NCBI GenBank assembly: GCA_024220525.1
Contig: JAMYWO010000118.1
Span: 12,210-59,105 of the forward strand
From: Cochliopodium minus
Lineage: Eukaryota > Discosea > Himatismenida > Cochliopodiidae
Direction: 5' to 3'
DNA length: 46,896 nucleotides
Shown here: piece after piece, positions 31,168 through 43,308 of the stretch
Position numbering within the stretch: position 1 is the first letter of the stretch
Layout of the letters: every line of letters starts with the position of its first letter
Position numbers and translations under genes: made by a program
The notes under the pieces: model-generated
The model's input: the letters and a program-made list of their open reading frames with translations, nothing else
The model's database searches: none
Told to the model about the DNA's origin: nothing

Positions 31168-31228
31168 TTTCAATATTACAAAATTGTTTGGTTCTTTCAA
31201 TTTTATTTATATTCACTAAAGAATCCAT
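31139..31228 (-). promoter_or_regulatory. 29-codon upstream ORF overlapping the ADA start
   Basis: An ATG at 31228 opens a frame (MDSLVNINKIERTKQF start) that ends at a TAA after the ADA ATG at 31167, in a different frame. If it is inside the transcript it would reduce ADA translation. Transcript start is not known, so this is only a possibility. Confidence 0.3.
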
Positions 31229-31872
31229 TAAAGTTGTGGAAATGAAAATTTATTTTCTCAGAAAGGAAAGACAACAACAATAAGAGGTATTTTTAATATC
31301 TATTTGATCTCAATGAAAAGTTTGATTATGATAAACCAAATTTTGAGATTATAGATATTAAATTGTAATTTTTATTTTAAACTGATCCAAAACAAAAGAA
31401 AGAACCAAGAGTACGCGAAAAAAATTGTAAGAGTTGAACGAAAAACAAACCAAATCCTTGGGATCTCAAGTCATTCTTTTGCATCATTTTGATGTGACCT
31501 TATAACCAGAAATGAATTTGAAGATCTCAAGCTTTTACTTTAAGAAAAAGCCCATTATCTTATTTTCCACTTTTTTCAGAATTTCTCAATTGCAACACAA
31601 AATCAAAAAAACCTCAAAAAGTTTCAAATGAAACTTAACTCTCTCATTCTTGTTTTGTGAATTAATGATGTTTCCCTTTCAAATGTTTTGTATTCAATTT
31701 TTTTTATAAACAAACTTGTTTTTAATTTTAATTGATACGATTTCTTAGTTTTTTTTGTGATCTGTTTTTGTCAAATAATTTCCTTTAATTTCATTTGAGA
31801 ATATATATATTTTGAATAAAATAAAATTGAGAAAAATAAGAAATTATCTTATCAAATAACAATCTATTCAAG
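31229..31872. other. intergenic between divergent ADA and 7TM genes, nothing else seen
   Basis: AT-rich with stops in all frames and no repeat or RNA gene that I can recognise. It must hold the promoters of both divergent neighbours. Confidence 0.6.
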
Positions 31873-32875
31873 ATGTGTTCGCCATATGTTAACCTCAATC
31901 CAACCTATAATCTAATTCTGATTATAATTTCAATAATTTCAATAATTTCAAATATATTACTCCTAATTATCACCAAAAAACAAATAAGAAAAGGAGAAAA
32001 AAACATACATAAGAGAACAAAGAGTGAATTGGCAAAACATATAGCATCAATGACTTTAGGTGCTGTAATATTAAAGATATGTGGAATAATTTCTTATACT
32101 ACAAGTATTCATAAATCTTTTGTTGGTTGCAGAGTATTGGGAACATTTGAATTGATTGGTTTATTCAGGTAAAAACTACCAAATTATAAAAATTACATGA
32201 TAATAATGGGACTCCATGTTTTTTTTAAAGCATATTTGTTTGGATGCCAACATTATCCTTTTATCTTTTCAGCTATATCAAAAAAATCTTTATAATTCCT
32301 TTTTGGATAATTTCAATCATATTTTGGGCTATTCCTGTTGTAGTTGCAGTTGTATTGGGTAAAATAAATAATTTTTCAGAAAATTGAGCTTTTATTTTAT
32401 TAATTGAATTTCCAAAAAAAAATTTCTTTAAATAGCAATAGCAGAAATAGATGTATGGCAATGTTTTTCATACAAAGACTTTTTTAACTACGCAATAGCT
32501 GAGTCATATTCGATCGTGGTGTTGGTGTTTATCGGATTATCTTTTTTGCTTTCTTTCATTTTTTACTTCATAACTTTCAGCGAAAAAATAAGCAAAGCGA
32601 AAATGGAAATAAGAAGAAAAGTGTTGTTGTTGATATTTTGTTTCGTTTTGTGTTGGAGTTTGTATGCAGCTAATAATCTCTACTTTTTGGTTACCAAGTG
32701 TTCAAATGATGATTTAATTTTTTCTGGAGGAATTCTTTATCTTTTAAATGGTGTTTTCAATTTGTTTTGTTGGTCTTCCAAAACTTTGTTGAAATGGTTC
32801 AAAATTTTGTTTTGTTGTAAAACTCTCAAAGAAGATAATGTCCATCATTCTATGTTAAACATAAACCTCGTTTAA
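31873..32875 (+). CDS. seven-transmembrane receptor, cAMP-receptor-like
   Basis: Three exons (31873-32168, 32273-32358, 32436-32875) give 273 aa with seven hydrophobic segments: LILIIISIISIISNILLLII, an ASMTLGAVILKICGIISY helix, [71 protein letters not shown] and LNGVFNLFCWSSKTLLKW. A Cys before TM3 (VGCRVLG) and one in the second extracellular loop (DVWQCFSY) can form the usual disulfide. The CW and NGVFNLFCW patterns resemble the cAR/Crl family of Dictyostelium. The N-terminus is short and the C-terminal tail is brief with a CC pair that might be palmitoylated. A G-alpha gene in the same window could be a partner type, without direct evidence. Confidence 0.7.
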
Positions 32876-33007
32876 AGTATTAAAATTTGTTCATTTGTTT
32901 AAGTGTTTTCTTTAAAAACCTTAATTCTGAAACAATCTAATTAATTCAAAGTTATCAATTGAAATTTATAAGATGATGAAAATATTTGGATTTTTGAAAA
33001 AAAAAAA

Positions 33008-34477
33008 ATGAACAATCAAAAATCAATAAAAAGAATTTGCATTACCTTATCTCATATATTGCCTCAAAATCAAAGAATTGAAACTAATAATTGTTCGAAT
33101 GGTTTATTGACAAATAAAATTTTTTTTTTTTTTTATATTCAATTTTAGAAGAGGAAAATCTGGCTGCTGTCTTAATAAAAGAAAGAGTGTTCAAATTTGA
33201 AAAGAGAGAGGTTTGATTATAATCCATAAACAAAATAAATTTAATATTTCAAAAAAAAAAGATTCCCAAACCCCAATTCAATCAAGTTTTGTTGAGGATG
33301 AAAACGGTTGGAATTTGTGGAAGTGATGTGCATTATTTTAAACATTTGAAATGTGGAGCATTTGTGGTATAAATTTATCCCACAAAAAAAATAAAAGTAA
33401 TGGTTGAAACATAATTTAATTTTTAGGTCAAAAAACCAATTGTTCTAGGACATGAATCATCTGGGCTTGTTGTTGAAGGTAAAAATAGTCTTTGAATTTA
33501 GAAATTTTGATTTTATTTTGAAATAAAACAAGTTGGGGAAGGAGTGACTCACTTGAAGAAAGGGGATAGAGTTGCTATTGAACCTGGTGTTCCATGCAGA
33601 ATTTGCTCTCATTGTAAAAGTGGAAAATACAATTTATGCCAAGATGTTCAATTCTTGGCTACACCTCCTTGTAAATTATCATTCATTTTTTAACAACCTT
33701 GTTTACTTTATTATATTGAATTTCATTTATTATATTAAAAGATGATGGATCTTTATCAAATTATATAATCCATGCTGCAGATTTTTGTTATAAACTCCCA
33801 GATAATGTTTCTTATGCAGAAGGTAAACTTTCAAAATTTATTTTTAAAAATAAATTAAATCTTTTTGAAAAATAGGAGCACTCATGGAACCACTATCAGT
33901 TGGACTGTATGCAGTAGAAAGAGGGAGAATAGGAATGGGGGATTCAGTGTTGATATTGGGAGCAGGACCAATAGGATTGACAACACTTTTAGCATGCAAA
34001 GCTGCAGGTGTTTCCAAAATATTCATAACGGATATTCAACAAGGTAGATTGGATGTCGCTAAAAAATTGGGAGCAACACATACTTATAATGCTCTCAGCA
34101 AAACATTGGCAGAAGACATTTTGAAAGAAACAACCAATGGTGCTGGTGTTGATGCTACTTTGGATTGTTCTGGAAATGAAAAGGCTATTGTTTCTGGTTT
34201 GAAAGCAACTAGGGCAGGTGGCAAGTTTCTTTCGATTGGGAGAGGTCATGACTCTAAGGTTGCTTTTCCAGACTTTTTTGAGATGATGGACAAAGAAATT
34301 GATGTGATTGGTGTTTTCAGATATGCCAATCAATACCAAAAAGCTCTTGATCTTCTTTCTTCCAAAAGAATTGATGTTACCCCTTTGTTCACTCACAACT
34401 TTGAATTTAAAGATGTGGAAAGTGCTTTCCTCCTTGCAGAAAAAGGAGAAGGAATCAAGATTGCAGTCATTCTTTAG
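33008..34477 (+). CDS. sorbitol/xylitol dehydrogenase-like zinc alcohol dehydrogenase
   Basis: Seven exons (33008-33101, 33149-33210, 33262-33366, 33427-33478, 33533-33670, 33742-33822, 33876-34477) splice to 377 aa, a medium-chain dehydrogenase oxidising polyols with NAD. Visible are [14 protein letters not shown] (catalytic Zn Cys), [11 protein letters not shown] (His, Glu), [20 protein letters not shown] (four structural Zn cysteines), the Rossmann motif [12 protein letters not shown] and an acidic residue after ITDI for NAD preference. The order and the phrases PCRxCxxCKxGxYNLC and ATPP match sorbitol dehydrogenase. The first exon adds a basic, Asn-rich 31-residue leader before ENLAAVLI, possibly an organelle signal. 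Two donors (GTTTAT, GTTTGA) are weak, so the 5' exons are the least certain part. Confidence 0.9.
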
Positions 34478-34531
34478 GAATTATTAAAAAAAAGTTTCAA
34501 ATAGAATAGAAAATTTATAGTTTATTTTAAA

Positions 34532-37500
34532 TTAATTAATTTCTGTCAATTTTTGTTTTATGTCAAAGAGATTTGATCCTTGATTAATTGGCAAACCCAA
34601 ACTAATTCTTGAACTGGAGCTCTTCAAGTTTTCGATTTGGCCGTTGATAGCGGAATCCACCAAAAAGTTCATAGAGGTTTCAAAAGTGATTTTTTGGAAA
34701 GGAGTGAGAGGAAGAGCGCAAGCTCTGTTAAATGCTCTGATATCTCCACCAAAAGTCATGTAATCACCAATCAAATCAAGATGGCATCTGTTGACACTAA
34801 TACCATATACTTTGAACACACTAGAGATTTCGTTGATGATGGTGTTTCTGGCTGCTTCGATACCATAAAAGTTGAGAATTTCTCTAAAGTCGTTACATTT
34901 TATTTTGTTGATCTCGACAAGATGTGGAAGGATCATGATTTCTTTAATGTCAATTCCTTCTGTGGTGATGACATTTTTATCAAAGACAGCCCTTGTGATG
35001 GTGTTGACCACTTTAACTTTGTATTCTTTGATGATTTCTTCCAACAAACTTGAAATAGAAAACTTTTCGTTGGTGGGAGTAAATTTGATGGACAACACGA
35101 CATCGTTTTCACTTCCAATTTTTATTCCAGTGACAAAAGAAAACCTGCTAAAGTTGACTTTTAGTTGATTTTTTCCAGATGTTTTCGTTGGAGTTTTTCC
35201 CTTTGTAGTTTTTGTAGGTTTCTTTTTGTCATCTTTAACTTTTTCTTCTTCTTTGGTAGGTTTGGTAATTTCTTCACCAGCTTCATCGTATTGAACAGGA
35301 GCTTCTTCACTTTCACTTTCGTAATCTTCACTTTCGGATTCCTCTTTTTTTTGTTTTTCTTCATCAACCATTTGATCGTCCATTCCCTCATCAAAGTTGA
35401 CTCCATCGTTGATGTCTATTTTTACTTTTTCTATTTTGGTTCTTTTCATCAACTTTGATATTTCTTTATCCAAAGCATAAGCAAACTTTTCAACAATGAC
35501 AGAAGAGAGTTCTTTGAAAGTGACCCCCTTTAGAAAAAGAGTTTCTCTTCTGAAGTAAAGGGCGACAGAGACTTCCTTTTTGGTAATGTTGTTTCCTTTT
35601 GTTCTGATTTCTTCTGATATTTTTGTTCTTTCCAAAACTTCTGTGAGAGGAAAAGAGTTGAATCTGTTTAAAAACTTTGTAATCACTTTTTTATCCAACC
35701 CTTCTACGAGGGGAAAGTTCATGGAAGGTGTGGAAGGTTTTCCTGTCACCATCAATATTTCTCTCATTCTCGGTACTCCCAACGTCACATTCACATCTCC
35801 TCTTCCTGCCAAGTGAAATGTGTTCAATGTCATTTGTGTTGATGGTTCTCCTATACTTTGTGCTGCCAATACTCCCACCTTTCATATTTATAAAATAACA
35901 TTTATATCAATTCTATTCAATTTAAATATATCCATTCTATTCGATTTAAATTAAGAATTGATATATATTAATTCTATTTAAATTAATTAAATTTAATTTC
36001 CTGAGATAAAAGGTGTATATTTAGTTAAAAATTAAAAATAGTTGAATTAAATAAATAGTTGATAAAATTAAATTAAAAGTAGAAAGAAATAAGGTATATA
36101 TATTGAAATGTAGATTTTTTTTTTTTCAAAAAAAAAAGAGGGAAGGTCAATTACAGATTCACCAGGTTCAATGTGAGATTTGAGATAGTTGATGTACATG
36201 AGGAGACGGAATTCGCTTTTTTTAACATTTCCAAATTTTGCTTTTTTCATAAACTCTTCCAATTTGTTCTCAAATTCTTCTGATACACTTCCCACGTACT
36301 GATGTGATGGATAAATAGATGATACTGGATCATACTTGTATGGTTTTTTGATACCTATTTTTATTGTTAATAAAAATATGAAAAATAAAAATAAAAATTA
36401 AATTAAAAATAAATTAAAAATAAAATTAAAAATAAATTAAAATGAAAATATAAACTAAAATTTATACAAATTTGTTGAAAATTAAAAATAAATTAAAAAT
36501 AAATTAAAAATAAATTAAAAATAAATTAAAAATAAAATTAAAAATAAATTAAAAATAAATTAAAAATGAATTAAAAATAAATTAAAAATAAAAAATAAAT
36601 TAAAAATAAATTAAAAATAAATTATAATGTAAAATTAAATTAATAAATTTTAAAAAAAGAGTGTCATAATTTTAAACAAAGAGAGAAGAAGAAGAGGAAG
36701 AGGAGGAGGGATTTACCTTTTTTACGAGTAGAAGCAACAATTTTGTCTTGTTTGACACCACCACTTTCAGAAAGTTGAATGGGATTCAATTTGGAAATGA
36801 GAGCATCATAGTTGTCTAAATGAAATTGAAAGTTTGTAAGATAAGATGCTTTTATTATATCTATAGAATTTCCTGCATAATTAAACTGAACTATGGATTG
36901 ATCTGAATCACGAATAGAATAATCGTAAGAAACATGAAGTGATTCCATGTGTTTCACCAAACATCTATTTAAATAATCATTTAAAAAATAATTTAAATTA
37001 AAAATCACATAAATAAATTGTATCATTGAAAAAATAATCATTATAAATAATTATATTATTAAAGAATGAATTGTTAAAGAAAAAGAATTGATAATGAAAG
37101 TTTATAAAAAGAATTATTTTTTTTTTTAAAAAGGGATACCTTTGCAAATAACCACTTCTACTTGTTTTGACAGCAGTATCAATCAAACCTTCTCTTCCTG
37201 CCATACAATGGTAAAAGTATTCTTGGGGTCTCAAGCCTGTCAAGAATCTGTCTCCTATAAATCCTCCTGCTCTGCTTGATGGATCATAACTTATAAATGA
37301 AGGCAACTGTTTTCCTGATATCATCGTCACTGGTCTCTTTCCTTCCAATTCTTGTTGTCCCAACAAACTGTTTTACCATAAAAAATATATTTTAAAAATA
37401 AAAAAAGTTTTTTTTATAAAATAGATGATAATTAACAATTTTATTATTTAATTTTATTTAAATTTAAATTTAAAATAATAAAATTGTTATCATTTATTTT

Positions 37501-40500
37501 TAAAATAGATAGATGATAATTAAATATAGATATGATTTATAAAAGATTGAGGATATTTATCTTGTTTAAAGATAAAATAGAATATATGTAATAAAATAGA
37601 AAAAAGGGAGAGGTACCAAGAAATTTGAGAAAAATTGACTTTAGAACCTTTGGCACCAGAAACAGTCATGAGAGAAAAGTTGTTGAGAGGCCAATCTTTT
37701 AAAAGAGAACTATCAGAAAAACAGGTATCGACAATTTTGGAAGCGAGAGAGTGAGTATGACGTTTGACGGTTTCATCCAAGTAAGAAGTTTCAGAAGAAT
37801 TTTCAGTGAGGATGGTTTTAAGAGAATCTCTTTGTTCATTAAACTCTATCTTTTTATTTTCTGTAAACTTGGATACCACTCTCAAATCTTCTTCTGTTTG
37901 ATCTAATAAGGAAAGACGATGTTGTTCGGTAGAAGAGTTGAAGAGGAGATCATCAATACCACAAGTGAAACCTGCCATTTGAAGAAACTTTGTGAAAAGT
38001 CTTCCAAAAATAGAAAAAAGTTGTTCAGACACTTCATGTCCATACAAATCATAACAAGCATGCAATAATCCTCCTTCTACACTTCCAAACTGACTTCTTT
38101 CCAAAACACCAGTTAACAATTCGTTGTCTCTAAATATTATTTTGTGTTCTAAAGAAGTTTTTCCCCATAACTTTTGAGGTATTTTAGAAGTACCCTCATA
38201 GTTTATTCCTCTTTTCCCATGTGTCACCACATCCATGATTGTACTGATCACTTGTTTTCCTGTCCAAAGCATTTGAGGTTTGAAGATGGTGGGAGGAGGA
38301 ATTTTGATGTTAAAGTTTACATCCATAAAATCACATCCACTATACACCAACCTGAAAAACTCTTCTTTGTTAAGAAACGTATTTAATTGTGTCAGTAAGA
38401 TTCCTGATACAATGTGATCTTGAATCAATCCTCTTTGAGGAGATGCATCTTTTGCTACTAAAAATTGTTTTCCTGCATTTACAATTTGTGTTGCTTCTGC
38501 TCTACTTATTTCGTCTTGAGGCAAATGTACGTTTATTTCATCTCCATCAAAATCTGCATTAAACGTTTTACAATTACTGTAATGTAAACGAATCACATTG
38601 AAACTTTTTTTCGTTTTGTATATTCTCACTCTATGTGCCATAATACTCGATTTGTGCAATGTAGGTTGTCTGTTCACCAATACCAAATCATCATCTATCA
38701 AGTGTCTCCCCACCATACTTACTCCTCCTTTTTTAAAAAAATATATTAATTCATATTTAATACATATATATATTAAAAAAAATAATCAAATAAATTTAAT
38801 TTGATCAATTATAATAAAAAATGATAATAATAATAAGAAGAAGAAGAAGAAGAATAAATAGTGAAATTTTATAATCAGAATCTTTAAAATTGGTTAAGAT
38901 TTAAAATTAGATAATATATAAAAAGATGTGGAAAAAGTAAAATATGAAAGAAAAAGAGAACCAGAGGGGCCTTGAGAAACGATTTTGCTCCATTGATTTC
39001 TAGATTGTTCCGAGTTTAAAAGGACAGAAGAACCATTAGAGAGAATCACTTTATGAGCACCTGGCCATTCGTTTGGTCCATTTTTGACATACTCGCTCAA
39101 TCTTTGTGAATTAAACTCATTCAATCCCTCATTATATGACAATTTTTTAGCAAACAATATTGGAAGCTTTTAAAATAAATTAAATTATAATAAAATTAAA
39201 ATACAATAATAAAATGAAATTCTTTTTTTTTTTTTATACACAATTTATACAATAATGAAAAATATGAAAATATAAAAAGAAAAGGAGGGTTACACCGATC
39301 TGATCAGTACGAATAAAAGGATCAGAAGAAATGACAGATCTGGCAGCAAAGTTGACTCTTTTACCCATCATGAATTTTCTGAAGAGACCTTTTTTCTTTT
39401 CAACAGTGTTTTTTACACCCTTCTCACCACCATAGAGTTCATTACAAGAATGTTGCAATTCTTTATAAGCATTAGAGTATTTTTTGAGGTATTGATCTTG
39501 ATTGTCATTTTCTTTGATGATATCAAAAAGAGAATTGTTTGCTTTGATGACGTTTGCATAGAGGGTAGATTTGTGATGGGGAAGAGAACTATCATTGAAT
39601 TTGAGTTGAGGTCTATACTTGGGAGGATCGACTAAGACATGATTCCAAAAGAAGATGTTCGGATCAGAAATAGGATGAAGAAGACCATTGTCCATTTGTA
39701 CGTTCTTCCAGATCAAATGAAAAGTCCAATCTCCTTCATTCTCCACAAACTTTCTCAAATGATCTTGCACCTCTTTGGGGAAAACAATTTTTTCTTTTTT
39801 ATCGAGTTTAATATACAAAATTGTTTTATCTGAAATTCTAAATTTTAATCTATCTTTTTGGCAGTTCGAGCATTTGCCTGGTGCTCTAGAATATAATGTT
39901 TTCAATGCTTCTACCTTTAATTGATACAAATGTTGGGAAGTAACTTTAGAAAAGGTTGTTTTTTCTTCCAAATTAATCTCCACATTCGATTCTTTATCTT
40001 CTTCTCCTCCATCATTCTTAAAGTTGTTCAAATATGATGATGCTTCTATCAAATTCTCTTCCTCTATCAAATAAAAGATTTTTTTCCATGCTTTTTTCTT
40101 TGGAGATAAATGGAGAATTAAAAAATAAAAAAAAATAAACAAGAAAATTGATTTATTTTCACCTCCCTTTCAGATATTAAAAATCTATGACACAACCAAC
40201 AAGTTGAACCCAATATCTTTTTCAAAATTGTAAAGATGAGTGGATTAAAAATTGGTTGATATAATTCTATATGTCCATAATGCCCATTGCATTGATTCCA
40301 AGCTCCTCCACCTTTTTTTAAAGAAATTTTAAAGATTAGATTCGGATTTTTATTTTTTTTCTTACAAGTTTCACAACAATCTTTTTGAAATCTTGAAATC
40401 ATTCCCAATCTTTTATCATATACTCCTCCACTTGAAAAAACATTTACTCCCAAATTTTCATATATATTGGAATTATCCAACTTTAAAACAGATAAATTCT

Positions 40501-40558
40501 TGATTTGTTCATCATTATAGAATGAAAATGAATATTCATCAACAAAATGATCAATCAT
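34532..40558 (-). CDS. POLR1A: DNA-directed RNA polymerase I largest subunit (RPA1)
   Basis: Eight exons (40163-40558, 39294-40097, 38962-39166, 37617-38727, 37140-37367, 36717-36964, 36155-36354, 34532-35878) splice to 1512 aa. It forms the catalytic half of Pol I, which transcribes rRNA in the nucleolus. Seen: the clamp zinc motif (CETCKKKN...[10 protein letters not shown] and CWLCHRF), [39 protein letters not shown], the Mg-binding [10 protein letters not shown] (near residue 522), [35 protein letters not shown], and the C-terminal [20 protein letters not shown] with RMREIL. The Pol I type is indicated by the GLYD/GGVYD start, [27 protein letters not shown] and an acidic/Lys-rich insertion in the last exon in place of a CTD. 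The gene has no heptad repeats, so it is not Pol II. Confidence 0.95.
36376..36635. repeat. 12-bp minisatellite (AAATTAAAAATA)n in RPA1 intron 6
   Basis: About fifteen imperfect units of AAATTAAAAATA lie between RPA1 exons 6 and 7, interrupted once around 36441-36480. The rest of the intron is AT-rich. Confidence 0.85.
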
Positions 40559-40681
40559 TTTTTTTTATTTTTTTTTTTATTTTTTTTTGAGAAAATAAAA
40601 AGATTATTCAAAAAATTTTCTCAATTTTTAGAGTATATCTGACATCCAAGTGAGAAAATTAATAAAATTTATTTAATCACT

Positions 40682-41820
40682 TTAGAGTCTGATAATCAAA
40701 ACAGTAATATTATCAGTTGAACCACCTTTGATGGCAGCGGTCAATAATTCTATTGCTAACTTTTGGCAACTTTTTGAGCGATTTTCTTCTTTGTTTAAAA
40801 AATCACAAGCTTCCTGATCACTTAAAACATCCCAGACCTTTTAATTTAAAGGTTGTATTAAAATTAAAGAGGAGAAATTTTTTTTTTACCCCATCACATG
40901 CAATTATCAAAAAATTATCCTTATCATTTAATTTGACTGGATCTTGATAGAAAGGTTCTCCAATCACATATTTTTTCATTTTATGATCTCCAAGGGATCT
41001 TGTAACAGCAAGAATTCCTGAAACTCTATTCATGACAACAAGTCCTCCTGCTTCTTGTATTCTTTTTTGTTCATCTTCATCAGAGCCTTTGTGATCATGT
41101 GTTAATCTTGTTGCTATTCCATTTCGACTATTTATTTTTGATAAAAAAATAAATAAAAAGTTAAATATTAAAAAGAAAAAAAATACCAAATGACAGCTCT
41201 TGCATCTCCTGCATTGGAAGAGTAAAGATATCTATCACCATTCTCTAATGTTCTTATATAACATGCGACCACAGTTGTACCAGAATAACCAACATTTGCA
41301 GATTCCATATCTTTATCTGTTTTTATATATGCCTCTTTTAAACATTCATTTGGATCTTTATCTTTTTCTCTTGTGATTATTTCCAAAAAATTTTGATGGA
41401 GATGAGCAGCAGTATAATTAACAGCACCTCTACCACCATGTCCATCATATACTCCAAAGAAGGAATTTTTTTCCCCTCCAAATCCATCTATTGCTACATG
41501 TGCATCCTATTTAAAAAAATATATATATATATTTTCAATTGTAATATTTGACTGTTTTTAAATTATTTTGTGAAAATTTTTTTATTTTAAAAAGAAATTG
41601 GCTAAATTACCTCCATTGTTCTTCTAAATTTTGAGTTTCTATCTTCTGCTTCTCCTACATCCTTTACAGATACCCATTTTTTTTGTTCATCTTCATTTTC
41701 TTCTTCAGTATCGTCAGAATCACTCGAATTGTTATTATTATTTGGTTTATTTTTGTTTCTTCTTTCTTCCAATTCTTTTTGTCTGATTTTTTTTAATTCT
41801 TCAATGTTTTCATTATCCAT
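40682..41820 (-). CDS. PP2C-type protein serine/threonine phosphatase
   Basis: Four exons (41611-41820, 41187-41506, 40890-41127, 40682-40837) give 307 aa. This is a metal-dependent PPM phosphatase. Metal-binding and catalytic motifs: RTMEDAHV (Glu, Asp), FFGVYDGHGGRGAV (Asp), GYSGTTVVACYI, YSSNAGDARAVI, LTHDHKGSDEDEQKRI, VTRSLGDH, ACDGVWDVLSD (Asp) and STDNITVLII (Asp). A disordered, Asn- and Glu-rich N-terminal extension of about 50 residues precedes the domain. It lies just upstream of RPA1 on the same strand (124 bp apart). Confidence 0.95.
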
Positions 41821-42083
41821 CTTAAAAATGATGATCGTCGTTAAACTTTATAATATATTTATAAATTTACCTTCTTATAATTTCAAAAAATATATAAAAT
41901 TTTTTTTTAATTTTTTTTTTTATTTATTTTTATATTTGTTATTTCAGTATAGTATAATTTTTTTTTTTTTTATTGGTGGAGATGAGAGCAAAAGACAAAA
42001 TAATTGGATCAAAATAATACTTTATAATTTTCTTTATTTATGATGAATTTCTTCAATAAATTCCTCTTTTAAATTTTTTTATT

Positions 42084-42894
42084 TTAATTTTCTTCCTTAT
42101 CATCATTTGAATCCTTATCATCAGAATCTCCATCCTCATCATTGGAGTCTTCGATAGAGCGATCTTCATGTATTTGAACTCCCTCAAAAGCATTCATGGT
42201 CCTGGGACTCATCATTCCCTTTTCATCTTTTTCCATTTCTTTATTTGCAAAATGAACAGAAACATTTTCGAACAAATGAGATGAAAAATCAGTTGCCATT
42301 CTTGATCTCAATTGCAATTCAACTTTTTCGAGATGTTTTAATGATAATTCTAAATGCTCTATTTCTGATAATAATTCTGATTTATTGTTTACTGTCCCAA
42401 AATCTTTCCATGTTTTCAAACACACAGGGCAATTAGTTGATATATCAGCATTTTCTGCAATTTCGGAACATAAAGGACAAAAATGCAAAGGATAATTAGA
42501 ATCGGATGGATGCCTTATACTGGTACATGGGGCGCAACATATCTTACCACATCTCCAACAACTTTTGATGGGTCTGAATATAGAAAAATTATTTTTACAT
42601 TTAAAGCAATGATCCATATCTTTAAAACGCAAATAATGATAATGTCCATAAATTCCTAAATTATTTAAATTTAAACTATTAAAATCTTTTTTAAAAAAAA
42701 AAAGAATAAAGTTTACTTGGTAGAGATTCAATCCCCGAAAATAGTTGAGCAATTGGCATGGATGTTTCAACATTAAGAATTATAGATTCAAGATCAACAT
42801 TATTTTCTTCTTTTGTATTCAAAGAAGATTCTAAATCTAATTTTAAATCTGATTTAAATTCTCCACTAATTTGTATCTCAGCAGTATTGCTCAT
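42084..42894 (-). CDS. FYVE-like zinc finger protein with coiled coil and acidic tail
   Basis: Two exons (42717-42894, 42084-42685) give 259 aa. The N-terminal 60 residues are acidic. Then comes a Cys-rich double-zinc module: HCFKCKNNFSIFRPIKSCWR, CGKICCAPCTSI and FCPLCSEI, with spacing C-x2-C ... C-x2-C-x3-C-x2-C ... C-x2-C as in FYVE and FYVE-related domains. The basic R(R/K)HHCR patch and the WxxD that bind PI3P in true FYVE domains are replaced (PIKSCWRCG), so PI3P binding is doubtful. Another Cys pair (NCPVC) follows, then a helix rich in Leu and Glu (LLSEIEHLELSLKHLEKVEL) and a poly-Asp/Glu/Ser/Lys tail. Probably an endomembrane or adaptor protein. Confidence 0.7.
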
Positions 42895-43308
42895 TTTATT
42901 TTATTTATTTTATATTTTTCTTTAATATTCTTTATTTTTGCAAATCAAAATCGTTTCAAGTTCAAACACATTTTTTATAAAGTTATTTTTTTGACAAATA
43001 AACTTAAAAATAAAATAAAAAAAGATTAATTAAAATAATTGAAAAAAGTTTGTTGTCACAAACAATGCTTTCCTCTTTTTTTCTTGAAGTTTGATGAAAA
43101 TTATGTTGGTTATTAGAACACTAGCAAATAGGGTTGTAACAAGCAACAATGTTTTTAATTAACTTGACATAGACTGCACTTATCTTTCTGAATTTGGAGA
43201 CTCAATTAAAAGGAAAGGAAACTGTTAATTGCAATTTAATATTACAAAATAATTTCTAAAGTAATTGTTCTAAATTTAATTTTTAATTCAAGAAATAAAT
43301 ATAGGAGA
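42895..43308. other. intergenic, nothing seen
   Basis: 413 bp of AT-rich DNA between two minus-strand genes, with stops in all frames and no recognisable RNA gene or repeat. Confidence 0.6.

Noticed and set aside
34637-35168. Plus-strand ORFs of 138 and 98 aa opposite RPA1
   Set aside because: They are antisense to the highly conserved last RPA1 exon, with no start context, introns or known family.
37520-37616. Extension of RPA1 exon 4 beyond the GTACCT donor
   Set aside because: The open frame continues only as Phe/Ile-rich intron. Splicing at 37617 to 37367 restores the conserved [11 protein letters not shown] in phase.
40118-40160. Reading RPA1 exon 1 on to the downstream stop as a separate 146-aa protein
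   Set aside because: The GTGAAA donor at 40162 and the acceptor before 40097 join it in phase to the next RPA1 segment, and the N-terminal zinc motif belongs to RPA1.
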